Shown here piece after piece: positions 22,198-33,747 of a DNA stretch of 64,000 bases (within the stretch, counting starts at the first letter, position 1; the number at the start of each line of letters is the position of its first letter). Source of the stretch: Blepharisma stoltei (lineage: Eukaryota; Ciliophora; Heterotrichea; Heterotrichida; Blepharismidae); NCBI GenBank assembly GCA_914767885.1, contig CAJZBQ010000001.1, positions 496,001-560,000 of the forward strand. Direction: 5' to 3'. The position numbers were made by a program, and so were the translations under genes. The notes below the pieces were generated by a model. It was not told where the DNA came from and did not search any database. It saw only the letters and a program-made list of their open reading frames with translations.

Positions 22198-22690
22198 AGT
22201 AAAATTTGAGAAATTAAAGATTTAGGTAAGAAAATTTATGCTATTTGGCTTTATAAATTATTTTCAATTCCCAGGCTTAGAACTACCAAATAAGAAAAAT
22301 ATCTGGAAAGGAAAATATTTACATGTCCCTTAAATAATTCTGTATTAGTTACGTGTAAATTTAGAAATGGATAATTAATGATGGAATTATGCTGCTTATA
22401 ATAAATATGAGACTATGTCCTGCAGAAGCCGCCAGTGAATTTACTTTTATTCAGTGGCCAGTATCTGCAAATATTAATGCACTCTAGGAACCATGGTTTT
22501 CAGTAGAATCACGGGCCGAGTATTGCTATATTTTAATCTGATAATCAATGATATCTAAAATTTTATTATTCAGTTTTGAGAAAGAATGAGAATTCAGCAT
22601 TCTCATTTAATAGCAATTATAAATAATGGTACAATAATGATTTATGAAGCTAAAGAATTTTGATCTTTGCAATTTCTCATTTTTCTTACC
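22198..22690. other. Spacer with a GC-richer structured island
   Basis: No protein-coding frame. Around 22410-22530 the composition is clearly richer in G and C than the surroundings. It includes an imperfect stem CCAGTGAAT / ATTCAGTGG around an eight-base loop. It could be a small RNA gene or a retroelement remnant; no known RNA family was recognised. Confidence 0.3.
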
Positions 22691-23139
22691 TTACTCCCCC
22701 CCCCATCCTTGATCGAACGATTGACTGTAAAAATTTCTAAAAAATGGGGGAAATTAATCCCCATCGAACGATTTTCATATTATGCAAATTTTTTATATAT
22801 ATAAAAATATATTAGTTATCAAAAGCTTGGAAAATGTACCTAATGAAGTTGTTTTCAGAGACTTTGAGACGACAAAAAGCTACGAAATCAACTATTCGAA
22901 GTGATTTAGTCATCATCAACCTAGGCTTAAAAACTCAATAATCTAAAAAATAGAGATTTTTTTAAAAATTAAAAAAAAAACAATTTAATTTTTAATAAGG
23001 AACAAATTAAAATTTATACAGTTTAAAGGATAAACTAATAAATCAAAATATTAAAAATTGATATTTTTATGAAATTAATTCAAATGTTTGCTGTAAAAAT
23101 AATTATTAAATACTCTTAACCTTCTTATTTAAAAATAAA

Positions 23140-23183
<44 letters not shown>

Positions 23184-23284
23184 ATTTTATATATAAAAAT
23201 TTTTTTCCCAAAAAAATTTTTTTTAACCCCCATTCTTGATCGAACGATGGCGAGCCGTTCGATCAAGGATGGGGGGGGGAGTTA
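22691..23284 (-). mobile_element. MITE-B copy 2 (intergenic, reverse)
   Basis: 594 bp between TTA repeats, reverse orientation relative to copy 1. ATCCTTGATCGAACGA motifs at both ends with C- and G-runs. Contains an expanded TA run near 23150. Core clearly homologous to copy 1. Confidence 0.88.
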
Positions 23285-23489
23285 GCCTTATAAAATGGAA
23301 TCGCTAATTAAAAAGAGCCATCTCGCCTGTAAAATTTTATCAATAAAAAATTATTAATTGAAGATCCAATTAAAAATAAAGTTTATAAATTATACCTCTT
23401 AAAATCATGCTTTTACAATATTATCTTTTTTGAAAAATAATCTTGATGTTAGCAATAAAATGATTTTCAGATAACTCAATATATTTTTG

Positions 23490-23685
23490 TAGCTGGTCTA
23501 TTTCTTTATATAATGCGGAATTATATAACCTTTACTATTTTTTCAGCTATTAATTGAACTTGATCTGGATATTTAATCGAGAAGGCTTTAAGTTTTTCTT
23601 TGCTATCTCCCTTATATCTTCATTAGCCTTTGGAATTTCATTAAGAGATAGGCGTAATTTATCGTAGCCTTCATTTATTACTTAA
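23490..23685 (-). pseudogene. Frameshifted coding relic
   Basis: The minus strand reads EGYDKLRLSLNEIPKANEDI and then, after a frame change, AFSIKYPDQVQLIAEKIVKV. Both parts look like real helical protein sequence, but no start and no intact frame are present. Either a decayed gene end or an exon cut by an unrecognised short IES. Family unknown. Confidence 0.35.
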
Positions 23686-23771
23686 TTTAGTTTTCAGTTT
23701 TTAAAAAATTTAAGGTAATGCAATTTTTAATTAAATATTTTTAACATTTAAATAGGAATATATAACAGCTT

Positions 23772-25883
23772 TTAAAGTTTCCTTAGTCCCAAAAATCCTT
23801 CACCCTGTTCCTCATTCGAATAAAGGATCTTTATTTTTGCTCTGGGTGGAAGTGCAATATACTCGATTTTACTAACTCCAGCAATATTCCCATCACTATG
23901 CAATAGTCATTCAAACTCTAAAGGTTTTTTATCTTGAATAATAATTTCATTGTTTACAAAAATGCTGATGCAAGGTCTTGATTGAGAATAAAACCCATAA
24001 ACTAGTTCATAAAGCCCAGGAGCAACAGTTTCAATCTCACTACAATTTTCTACCCATATAAAATTCCCTGGGCAAGTATTATTGGACTGAATTTCCCAAA
24101 TAACTGCTTGATCTTTTAAGTTTCCTGATTTTCAAAGTCATCTGGCCAGACAGTTTTCACTATACAGCGCTTCATTGATTAAGTTTTGATCAGCTAGGTT
24201 TAAGTTAAATTCTTCAAGAACCACCATATTTTCTAATTCTTTTTTTATCTTCGCTATTTCTAATTTAAAGTCTTCTTCGTTGGTTTTTGTTCCTAAAAGT
24301 GTTAACACATCTTTAACATTAGCTTTAAGGATTAGGTCTTTATTCATTAAATCCATGAGATCTTCGCATGTATTTAAATGATTTTCGAATGATTTTGAAT
24401 CGCATTTTGCATCAAGAATTTTATGAATTTTTTCAATACTTTTAGAAATTTCTTCTTGGTTAGAAACAATTTGGGCAAGGTATTTCAGATCAGTTTTTGT
24501 AGATAGAATTTGCTCGAGATCTGCTGCTGAAACTTTTTCTGCAAGTGATTTATAGATATCTTTGATATTTTCGTGGAATTTGGATAATTTATGAATTCTT
24601 TTGCCAATTTTTCCTAGCTCTTGTCTTAGAATGCTGATTTCGTCATTTGTTTTTGCTAAAAAATTATTGATGTCAGTTTGATTTTCTGATTTAATATCAG
24701 ATAATACTTCTTTAGTTCATTTAGTGAACAGTTTTTTCACTTTATCTTTATTCAAACCGTTTCTATCGTTTTTACCATTATTTTTTAAGCTTGTGTTTGG
24801 ATTTTGCTGTGATGAATTTATCCTTTCATTTTCGATTTCTCCAATTTGATTAGATACAAATGAGCATTTTTGGCTTAAAATATCCATTTCAATTTTCAAG
24901 CTTTTATATTTTTCCTCAAATTTCAATAAATTGCTGCTGATAGACTCTTTCATGATGGAAGACTCAGTTTTTAATTTATCTAATTCATTGTCAATTACTA
25001 TAGCATCTAGCTTATTTTTCAATTCCTCTGCAAGAATTTCAACCCTTCAGTTTTCTGCTTTTCTATCAACTTGTTCTCTTATTGATAAGTCTCAGTCCTT
25101 CATCATTTGAAGGTTTCGTAAATGAATTTCGTCCAATAGATGTCGCGATTTTTCCATTTCATTTTCTAAATCTTCTTTTCTGGGAAAATTACTTAAATCT
25201 TGCTGGATTGACATGCGTAGACGCGATATGTCATCTTTAGATGCTTTTTCATCAATTTCTTTTTTTAATGTTTCTAATTTACTTAAGTCTGCTTTTGTTT
25301 CCATCAGCAGTTCTAAATCAAAAGTATCCATTTTTTGATTTAAAAGCGTTTCAACCATTTGCTTATTAGCTTTTTCATCAAGAAGCCCTAAAATATCCGC
25401 TCTGTTTGCTTTTATATCTAGCATCGCATATATTTTATTTATTTCTTCGTTTGAATATCCTTTGCATGATTTTTTATTCAATTCCTCGATTTCTTCTTGA
25501 ATTTTAAAAATTTTTTCATCGTATTCTTCTTGCTTCGACCTAAATTCAACATATGAAATTTTATTTTGCAGCAAATTCATAATTTCTGCTTTTGACACTT
25601 TGTCATTTAAAAACTCTTCAAAATCTGAATAAGAAACCTTTGAATCAATCATATTTTTCAGCTCTTCAAGTATATCAACTGCAGAAATCGCCATTCTGAC
25701 ATCAGAATTCGAAGCTTTATCATTTAAATCTTGATGGATTTCTTTAATTGTTGATCCTTGAGCTTTTATGACGTCTGAGAGCGCCTTAAATGTTAGCCTT
25801 ATGACGTCAGGAACACTCTTTCATTCATTGATCCCATTTAGTAGCTCATCAAGGACTGGGGAAAGAAACTGGAAATCGGCCAT
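23772..25883 (-). CDS. Large coiled-coil protein with beta-rich C-terminal domain
   Basis: About 703 residues from ATG 25883 (a second in-frame ATG lies at 25901) to TAA 23772. Five TGA codons in frame are read as Trp. Most of the chain is coiled coil with many KAD/ADL-type heptad elements (KVSYSDFEEFLNDKVSKAEI). The last 130 residues change character to a beta-rich domain (GLYELVYGFYSQSRPCISIF) resembling a C1q/TNF-like jelly roll. Such coiled-coil plus C1q-like proteins occur in cilia and the cortex of protists. This is inference from pattern. Confidence 0.75.
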
Positions 25884-25901
25884 AAATGTTTTATTATGCA
25901 T

Positions 25902-26750
25902 CTTAGAGAGCTATTATCATTGAAAAAGAAATTTCATAAGAATAATGAATTTTTATTTGAATAATGATAATTAAGATGTGTGATGATAAATGGCTATAAT
26001 AATTATTTAATGTTCGTCTGCTACTTGGAAAGCTAGCTCCATGCAACACTTTTGTTTAAGCAGATAGAGTCACAGTGCCTCTTTGTCCAATAACTCATTA
26101 GATTATTGACCCGTCAAGCACATATATTCGATACTATCATTGAATAAATTTTTCAATTTAATGCATAAGCGTTGATAGGCTTTTAAAAAGGCTTAGCTTC
26201 CGAGCTAATCTCTTAGATCATTTTTTAGTTTTATTATATTAGCTTATGATGATCACCAAATTCATCAATGCTTGCCATTTTAATAAGCTATTTGAGAGTC
26301 TGATTTCAAAGCTCTTAATTCTTTATATTTTATGGCAGATAAAGTTTTACTAGATAAAGATATTTTAATTGGCTTTTTTTAAATCCAAAATTCATAATTT
26401 TCAAATGAAATTATTTACTCTGATGATTATGCTGAATTAAGCTTAGTTTAGTTATAGAATTAGGCAATTTACATTAATTTTCTAATAAATCTCTATAATA
26501 ACTCTATATGTTTATTATTCATCTTAAATTTTATAAAAATGTTAATATTCCATTATTTGAAGTTACATAAGTAAGTATAAATCTTGCAAAATCCTAAAGA
26601 TTATTAATTTTCCAGGCTAGATACTTAAAATTATGCGATTAAAAAATTTTGCTTTTATTTTACACTAATTAAAAAGTGTTTAAATAAAAAAAATTAGCCT
26701 TAAAAAGTTTTATCTCAATATTTTATAATTATAACAGATTGGCTTACAAA
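25902..26750. other. Spacer with a short minus-strand coding tail
   Basis: Mostly A/T-rich non-coding DNA. On the minus strand, 26007-26102, an open stretch reads ELLDKEALWLYLLKQKCCME and ends QVADEH-TAA, using one TGA as Trp. It looks like the end of a gene whose upstream part is not visible in frame. Probably a relic. Confidence 0.35.
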
Positions 26751-27388
26751 ATGTCCCAAGATGAGAACTGGAACTACCAAACACTTCATAAATTAGTTGA
26801 AAAAGGAGAAGATAGTCCTAAATCTTCTATAGACATCACCAAACAAGGGATTATTTCAATTATCCAGCAGGAAATGCAAAAAGCTCTAGAAACTATAAAC
26901 AAGCTCAGGTCAGAAAAAGCCAAGCTTAAAGCGTCTATATCTGAGCTTAACTCAAAAAATGATGAGCTTTACAAGAAAGCTACAACCTATAAAGCACGGT
27001 ACCAAGAAGAAAATAAAAGAAGAAAACAAGCAGAAAATAATGCAAAACACTTACTTCCCTCCTTGGCTAGCAAAAACCATTCGTAAAAATTCTACTCCTT
27101 TTTAGCTATCGATTTTTTTAAAGAGAAATCTATCTATTTTAGACAATATTTTACTTCAAAATTTAAAATAACCAGAAAAAATAAACATCCTTGATAGCTA
27201 TCAAGGAGGGTGAATTAGAAGACTTAATTAGAGACCTTACTTCTCAAAAATCTGAGCTTGAAGAAAAATTGAAGAATTTCGAAGGGATGAACGCAGGATT
27301 TTGGGATAATTTATACAGATTTATATTAATTGCCTATTTATTTTATAAGGGATGAGAAAATTCTGAAAATTATTCTAACACCTTATAA
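26751..27388 (+). CDS. Coiled-coil protein, probably split by one IES
   Basis: ATG 26751 begins MSQDENWNYQTLHKLVEKGE followed by a coiled coil (QEMQKALETINKLRSEKAKL). The simple ORF ends at 27086. Cutting from TA 27068 to TA 27199 removes 131 bp and continues the coiled coil as LPSLAIKEGELEDLIRDLTS through SELEEKLKNFEG to TAA 27388, ending in a hydrophobic segment. The restored reading is better protein than either piece alone, but the border is inferred. Alternatively a 111-residue protein ends at 27086. Confidence 0.6.
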
Positions 27389-27423
27389 TTAAAACTGAAA
27401 AGGAATGAAGCAAACAGCTAAAC

Positions 27424-28351
27424 ATGAACTCAGAATCCATCGTCCAGCATGCACCGTTAATTGAAGAGTTAAATTTAAATTGCACCAAGCTTATAAAAAA
27501 AATTTCATCTTCTTCATCCACCAATGCCAAGTTTAAAAAGCGTCTGGATTTAAAACTTCTTATCCAGAATAGCAAATTCGATGAAGCCTTATTAAAGCTG
27601 ATTCAGTTCGTTATTGATATTTTGCCGAGCTATGAAGAAGGAAAGCAGTCTTCTTTAACTCCTCAAAATAATTCACGACAAAAGTTTGAGTTTGATAGAG
27701 GGTGTACATCACCGACGTGCAACGGCCCAAAACGAGAGCAGGATATTCTGACAGCTTTGGCTTCTCAGAATTATGAATTGACTAACTCTTCTGCATAGTA
27801 AAATATTATAGCAGCATGAACTCTTGGAAGTGATGCTCAGTATAATATATAGTTAGTGACACTGAATATATAGATTTCCTCATAAATTTTTATAATTTAT
27901 TTGATAATATAATATTTTGGTTTAATTTCTGATCGGCTCCCACGAGGCAAAAATAGGCTTGCACGTGGAATTTCTGGATTTTCACGCGTGAAATCCATCT
28001 TTGGCTCGTGGGAGCCGATCAGAAATTTTAGCAACTAATTATAATATATATTAAAGAAAACTAAGTTTGTTTTCTAAAAGGAGTAAGATAAATCAGCAAC
28101 TGTTTCAAAAACTTCTTGTAAATCCTACGTCTCCAAATAATGCAGCAAAAAAAAGATTGCATCATCATACTAAATCAGCAAGAGCATCCCCTGGGCCGAG
28201 AGAAGAAACTTATGGTTCTGACTCAACAGACAAGTATTACAATATTAAAGAAAATGGTAAAGATGTTCTTGTGTCTAAAGACTCAAGAGCTGATTCTGTT
28301 TCAGGGAAACACCACAGAAAAAATAGTGACATCCCTAGGAGTAATGCATAA
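27424..28351 (+). CDS. Hypothetical Ser/Lys-rich protein, split by one IES
   Basis: ATG 27424 (MNSESIVQHAPLIEELNLNC). Helical N-terminal half, then a polar disordered half. The first ORF ends at TAG 27796. Removing the TAA-flanked insert 27783-28086 joins QNYELT to KINQQLFQKLLVNPTSPNN in frame and continues to TAA 28351 (ending NSDIPRSNA). The second half is rich in His, Lys and Ser, typical of regulatory tails. Family unknown. Confidence 0.65.
27783..28086. mobile_element. IES with CTC...GAG tips and a central foldback
   Basis: TAA at both ends with tips CTCTTC and AAGGAG, as in the MITEs, although no MITE motif is present. A near-perfect palindrome of about 104 bp (27924-28027; arms AATTTCTGATCGGCTCCCAC) sits in its middle, likely a nested foldback element. 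Removal restores the host frame. Confidence 0.65.
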
Positions 28352-28440
28352 ATGGCTCAAATTAATATAAATAACAGAGCTATGTGTGATAAAAATTTTA
28401 ATAGATTTTATAAAATCATGATATATATTATTATGACTAA

Positions 28441-31194
28441 TTATTTGGAAAATGACTCTACGTCCACTCTGACCATATTTGCAATTTCTGAAATTTTTAT
28501 TTTTCCACCATTGTCGGCTAAAAATTGGGCCTCTATTAAAAACTCTCTGATATCGGTATCTGTGAAATGCCATTCCCATTTTTTAAAGAAATCATTGAGT
28601 TCTTCAATCGTCATCGATCCTTTGTCTTTGCCTTTTGTTTTTAGATGCTGCCTTAATATATATCTAGTTACTTCGTGCGGCTTTAGTTCAAAGCCAACTA
28701 AAATTCTTTCAATCCCACTTTTGAATCCGTTTAAACTAATAAAATTATCACCATCAGGGTCGCACTCTTTAGCGAACAGCCTTAGCTCATCTTCTTTCAG
28801 TCTGATTCCTATTAGCCCTAGCACGTCATCAAGCTGAGTTACGTGAATTTTTTTATTTGTCATAGATGCTACTAGTAAAAACGACTCTTCTACAATTTTT
28901 TTCATTTGATGGAGCATTTGGGATTTTTCTTCGCCAGTTGTTAATCGTTTCCATTCTCTATAAATCATTTTGAACTGTCGGTATATTTTTACAGTCCCCA
29001 CTGCACGTTTTTTGCTGGTCTTTCCTGAGACTTGCTGAATGATTTCTCTGTCCTTCATAAGCTCAATTTTTGTAGTAATAGAAACAAGCCGAAAAGCTAA
29101 AGGCAATAAATAAAAAGCAAGGAAAACCCAAATAAAGCAGGCTAAAATTACAAGCCCAACAGCCCAGCCACTATACTCATCTTCTAGTACAGGAATATAG
29201 TAAAGGATAATGACTGCAATTCATAAAGTAAGAATCACCATAAGACCTTGCAAGAGACTGATAAGAAATCTCGGCCCATAGCTGTCGAACCAAAACAAAA
29301 TTTCATGTCTATTTGGAAACCTCCCCACAAATATATAAGCACATGTCAATTTAAATGGATTGAACCATAGCCCTCTTTTAAGCTCTTCAGGGTTTTCAGA
29401 TGGGATTTCTCCTTTCAAGTATTCAGGCTTTGGAATATTTTTTACTGTAAATCTCGGATTAATGTGCTGTGCATAAGGAATAACAACTTCAATGTCAAAA
29501 TCCTTACTCTTCCCCTCCGTGAGTGAACAAAAAAATTTTGTTCACTTATGGAGGGGGGTTAATTTTATTTTAAAAAAATTTATAGTCATATAAATTTTAT
29601 ATAAAATTTTTTTTTTCGAAATTCTAAAAAAATCCTAATTCGCAAAAATTGGGAGGCAAATATTGATTTAATTTATAAAATTTATGCTTTAAAACACAAT
29701 TTGTGAAAAAATTAAACAGAATTAGCTCGAGATTTCATTATACTAATTATCACTTATATATCAATTTTTTTTTTCATAAAAAATTTTTTCTATTAAAAAA
29801 TTTTTTTGTTCACCCATGCAGGGCGGGTTTTGGGCAAAAAATAGCGATTTTTCTAATGGTTTTGTTCACTCACGGAGGGGGGAGCTAGGAATTAACTGAT
29901 TTTCAACGTTATTCAACTTAATTATCAATAATAAGTTGATAATAAAAATAACCCCAGGGATAATCCAAAGGCATACAATTTCTGCAGCTTGGTCGTTATA
30001 AATGATTATTCTCCAACTTATAATAGCTATGACAATAATCCCATACCCTATTCATGACACTTGAAATGCTTTAGAAAGGGTATCACTCATAGCTCTTGTT
30101 AAGTATTCAGAAAAATTGAAATCAGACCTCATATATGACTCTGTAGCCTGTGGCAGATATGCAGGACTAATAAACAGACTTCTCATTACTGCATATTTTT
30201 TTGTGTCAATCGAAAGTTCTTTATCATTGATTATCGAATTTTCGTGGTATTGTCATCTCTTCGTAAAAGCCTCAGATATCAGAATTAGCCAAAATCCTTG
30301 CACAAACCAGAAGCAAATAAAAATCGCGAACCCAGCCAAAATCATGTCCAAGTCAAGGCGATCTTCGTCAAACAAGTCAATATATATAACAAGGGCAGTA
30401 ACGCATCAAATAAATACCAAAATTGTTGTATCGGCTAAGAGGGCATAAAGAGCATTACTGAGCTCCTCTTCTATTAAATTCTTGGATGCTATTCTGATTG
30501 TCTGGACAAATAAAAATAAAAATCCCAGTCCAAGTACAGCAACAGCGGTTATTGAGGTGACGAGATCGCTGTCTTCATCCTCATCATCTTCATCTTCAGT
30601 TAATTCATCTTCAATATCTTGAGAAACTTTTTGAACGCCTTCTGTTACTTTGCCTAAAATAATAGCATTATACTCATCTAGAGCTTTCATTTCATCGTAT
30701 AGTGTCTCAACCAAGATGTGCTCATCAATTCTGTATTTTTCTACTTTTACCATAGAATCAGCCAACAAATCTTGTAAAGACATGCCAGAATCTTCAGCCT
30801 CTTCAGTCTCTTCTGATTCTGCATCCTCGCTTTCAGATTCTTCTGTTTCAGTTTCTGTATCTGTGCTATTATTTTCAGATTGCTCTTGACTTTCGTCTTC
30901 ACTGTTTTCGACTGCTTCTGAGTCTCCTTCTGGAATTAAAGCACTTTCTGCGTCTTCATCTTTAACTGCCACTTCTGTAACTTCATCAGCACTATCAGAG
31001 CTGTCAGTTGAGCTGGATTCAAGAATTTGTCCTTCGGAGTCATCAGATGTGGTAGTTGTTTCATCTGATGCGTCATAGGAAACAATATCCCCAACTGAAG
31101 CAGTGTCGAAAATTGAGCCAGATGTGCCTTCATCTTGTGATAAAACTAAAAGGGGTGAGATTAGAAGACAGAGACATATAAACTTATTCACCAT
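28441..31194 (-). CDS. Large multi-pass membrane protein with EF-hand region, split by a MITE
   Basis: Signal peptide (MVNKFICLCLLISPLLVLS), a very acidic Ser/Thr/Glu/Asp-rich lumenal domain to about residue 145, and about seven or eight membrane segments. Then comes a cytoplasmic tail with calcium-binding-like loops (ECDPDGDNFISLNGF) and a basic stretch. The pattern of multi-pass core plus regulatory tail recalls MLO-like proteins, but this is not firm. MITE-A at 29505-29887 cuts the frame; removal joins VENQLIP to KDFDIEVVIPYA. TGA is read as Trp in several places. ATG 31194, TAA 28441. Confidence 0.72.
29505..29887 (+). mobile_element. MITE-A copy 4 (IES in membrane-protein gene)
   Basis: Forward, TA-flanked with slightly mutated tips (CTCTTCCCC at left, GGAGCTA at right). 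Excision between the TAs restores the frame. Confidence 0.9.
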
Positions 31195-31475
31195 ATTCGT
31201 TTTTCATCTAGATTAGATCGCTTATTTTTGCTTATAATAGGATCACATCTATATGGATAAATGCAAGTTAGATAATATTTATAAGGGTTAAAGGGCTTAT
31301 AAAAGCTTATTATTTGAATGCTAGTTAATTATTTTTATAGAATTCTTGCCCTTAAATTTTAAATAGTTTTCTAAAATTTTAAATCTTTGAGCATAAAGAT
31401 ATTTGATTTGAGGTATTTTTTGAATAAAATGATTAAAACAAAGATAGGAAACACAAAAATCTTTGTTTTATTTGC

Positions 31476-31834
31476 TAATCCTCCCTCTCCGTGAGCGACA
31501 AAAAAATTTTGTTCGCTCACGGAGGGGTCTAAATTTTTTTTTAAAAAATTTGTATATAAATTTTATATAAAAATTTTTTTTTCGAAATTTAAAGCATCCC
31601 ATTTCGTAAAAATTGGAAGAAGCAAATATTAATTTAATTTGTAAAATTTATACTTTAAAATGAAATTTGTTTAAAATTAAACAGAATTAGCTCGAGATTT
31701 CATTATACTAATTATCACTTATATATCAATTTTTTTTTCCATAAAAACATTTTTGTTCGCTTACAGAGGGTGGGTTTTTGTACAAAAAATAGCGATTTTT
31801 CTAATGGTTTTGTTCGCTCACGGAGGGGGAGTAA
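31476..31834 (+). mobile_element. MITE-A copy 5 (intergenic)
   Basis: TAA-flanked, forward, diverged: left hairpin CTCCGTGAGCGACAAAA, right-end motifs partly mutated. Lies between the membrane-protein gene and the SF-assemblin gene. Confidence 0.88.
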
Positions 31835-32256
31835 ATAAAAAGAGCAGTTTTATGGTTTGAGCATTGAGAATTATAATTTCAATCCTATATAAACAATTAA
31901 TATCTCTAAGATATTATCTAATGCTAAGGCATTATATATGGCTATGTTGATGCTATTATTTTAGTCCAAAAATTATTTTCCATCTAACATTGAAAATACT
32001 CTAAAATCGAATTTATTCCAAGAATAATAGCGCTTTATACAAAATTGTCAAATTTATTTTAAAGCGTAGATGGAAGCAGATTATTTTAATCTAATGAAGA
32101 ACTCAAAAATGGCCTTGCTCTATGATTAAAAAATTGCATCAGAAACTTCCCCTTATTTTGTAATAAATTATAATTTCTCATTTTATATTATTGATCGATA
32201 GATTAACTAGTATTTAATGCATTATCACACTTAAAAGAATTAGCTTATTATTAGGA
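31835..32256. other. AT-rich spacer, nothing recognised
   Basis: No frame longer than chance, no repeat or RNA signal seen. Confidence 0.6.
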
Positions 32257-33452
32257 TTAGACATCTTTTCCAATAATTTTGAGAGTATCTTGGAACGTCT
32301 TTATAAAATTGCTTAAATTGTCAAGAATGTCATCTTGATGGTCCAATCTGCTTCTCATTTCTTCTTCCGCACCATTTTTCATATCTGTTAAAGCCACAAG
32401 TGAATTTTGTTGGAATTTCTCAATATGGGAATTTTGGGTGTTTATGTCATTATATAAAGAATCTCTTAAATCTTGAAGCCTTTTAATGCGATCAGCCCTC
32501 TCTTGGTCCATTCTTTCATTCATTTGTTGAGACTCTTCAGCAAGTTTGTCCAGGATTTCAGTTTCTCTTTCAATTCTTGTTGTTCTTTCTGTTTCAAAAG
32601 CAGTTTCTAAATTTTCAAGCCCAGTTCGGATAGGCTTTAATAAATCTTCAGTTTGTTTTAATCTCTCCTGTCGTTCATCTTCAATCATTTTCTCTAGCCC
32701 ATCCATTCTTTTGTTGTCAATTTCATCTTGCTTTTCTCTTAATGCTTTTTCTTCTTCAAAGCTTTTTATTGTGAATTCTTTAAGAACTTTAAGCTCCTCT
32801 TGGAAATTATTTTGAAAATTTTTTACTCCCCCCCCCCCCCCTCCGTGAGCGAACAAAACCATTAGAAAAATCGCCATTTTTTGACCAAAAACCCACCCTC
32901 CGTGAGTGAACAAAAATTTTTTTAATAGAAAAAATTTTAATGGAAAAAAATTTTGATATATAAGTGATAATTAGTATAATGAAATCTAGAGCTAATTCTG
33001 TTTAATTTTAAACAAATTGCTTTTTAAAACATAAATTTTGCAAATTAAATTAATATTTGCTTCCCAATTTTTGCAAATTAGGATTTTTTTTTAAATTTCG
33101 AAAAAAATATTTTTTATAAAATTTATATATAAATTTTTTTTTTAAAAAAAAAAAATTAACCCCCCTCCGTGAGCGAACAAAATTTTTTTGTTCGCTCACG
33201 GAGGGGGGGGGGAGTTAGTAATTCATTGACTCTCCTGCCTTCTTCTGCTACATAGTCTCTGGTTCCCTGAATTTTTTGATAGACATCTTGGAATCTAGCA
33301 TCTAGCTGTCTTTTTGCTTCTTCTCTTGCTTTCCGCATAGTTTCATAGTCATTAGACATCTCATCCATTTGCCCTCTAAGAAGGTTTAGCTTCTCTCTTT
33401 CTCCGACTGTTTTTTTAACTGTTCCAGTTAGATTGGGTACGAAGTCTTCCAT
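32257..33452 (-). CDS. SF-assemblin-like striated fibre protein, split by a MITE
   Basis: Coiled-coil protein of striated rootlets attached to basal bodies. Short head (MEDFVPNLTGTVKKT), then an almost continuous coiled coil with the regular charged heptads typical of SF-assemblins (FEEEKALREKQDEIDNKRMD, FETERTTRIERETEILDKLA). The MITE-A at 32823-33217 interrupts it; removal joins RVNELL to KNFQNNFQEELK. About 270 residues after removal, close to the family length. Confidence 0.85.
32823..33217 (-). mobile_element. MITE-A copy 6 (IES in SF-assemblin gene, reverse)
   Basis: Near-consensus, TTA-flanked, reverse. Excision restores the coiled coil in frame. Confidence 0.93.
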
Positions 33453-33747
33453 TTATAATTCAATTTATAGTCTTTCTAATCATCTTCTGCACATAGGTAA
33501 GATTTTTAAAGCTTAATGAAGTGGATTTACCAATCTAATACCTCAATTTTCTTTCTAATCCTATTTGGCAGGCAATCCAAAAACTCATTCCTGTTTCATA
33601 AGGAAATCTCCTAAGACTGCTACCCATAATGAAAATACCTTAATATGCCACACCACTCATGAAAAATGAGAAACTTTATTAAATATCTTATTAGTTCAGC
33701 TTAAGAAATAGTATATACTTGTTGAAATATGGAATTAATAGTAGTCT

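Noticed and set aside
22380-22545. U4 or U5 spliceosomal RNA
   Set aside because: A few bases resemble U4 (CAGTGGCCAGTAT), but the order of conserved elements and Sm site do not fit.
32821-33452. Short peptides such as PPPSVSEQ and CSLTEGG fused to several proteins
   Set aside because: They are translations of MITE-A end motifs, which run into exons in frame; not real protein.
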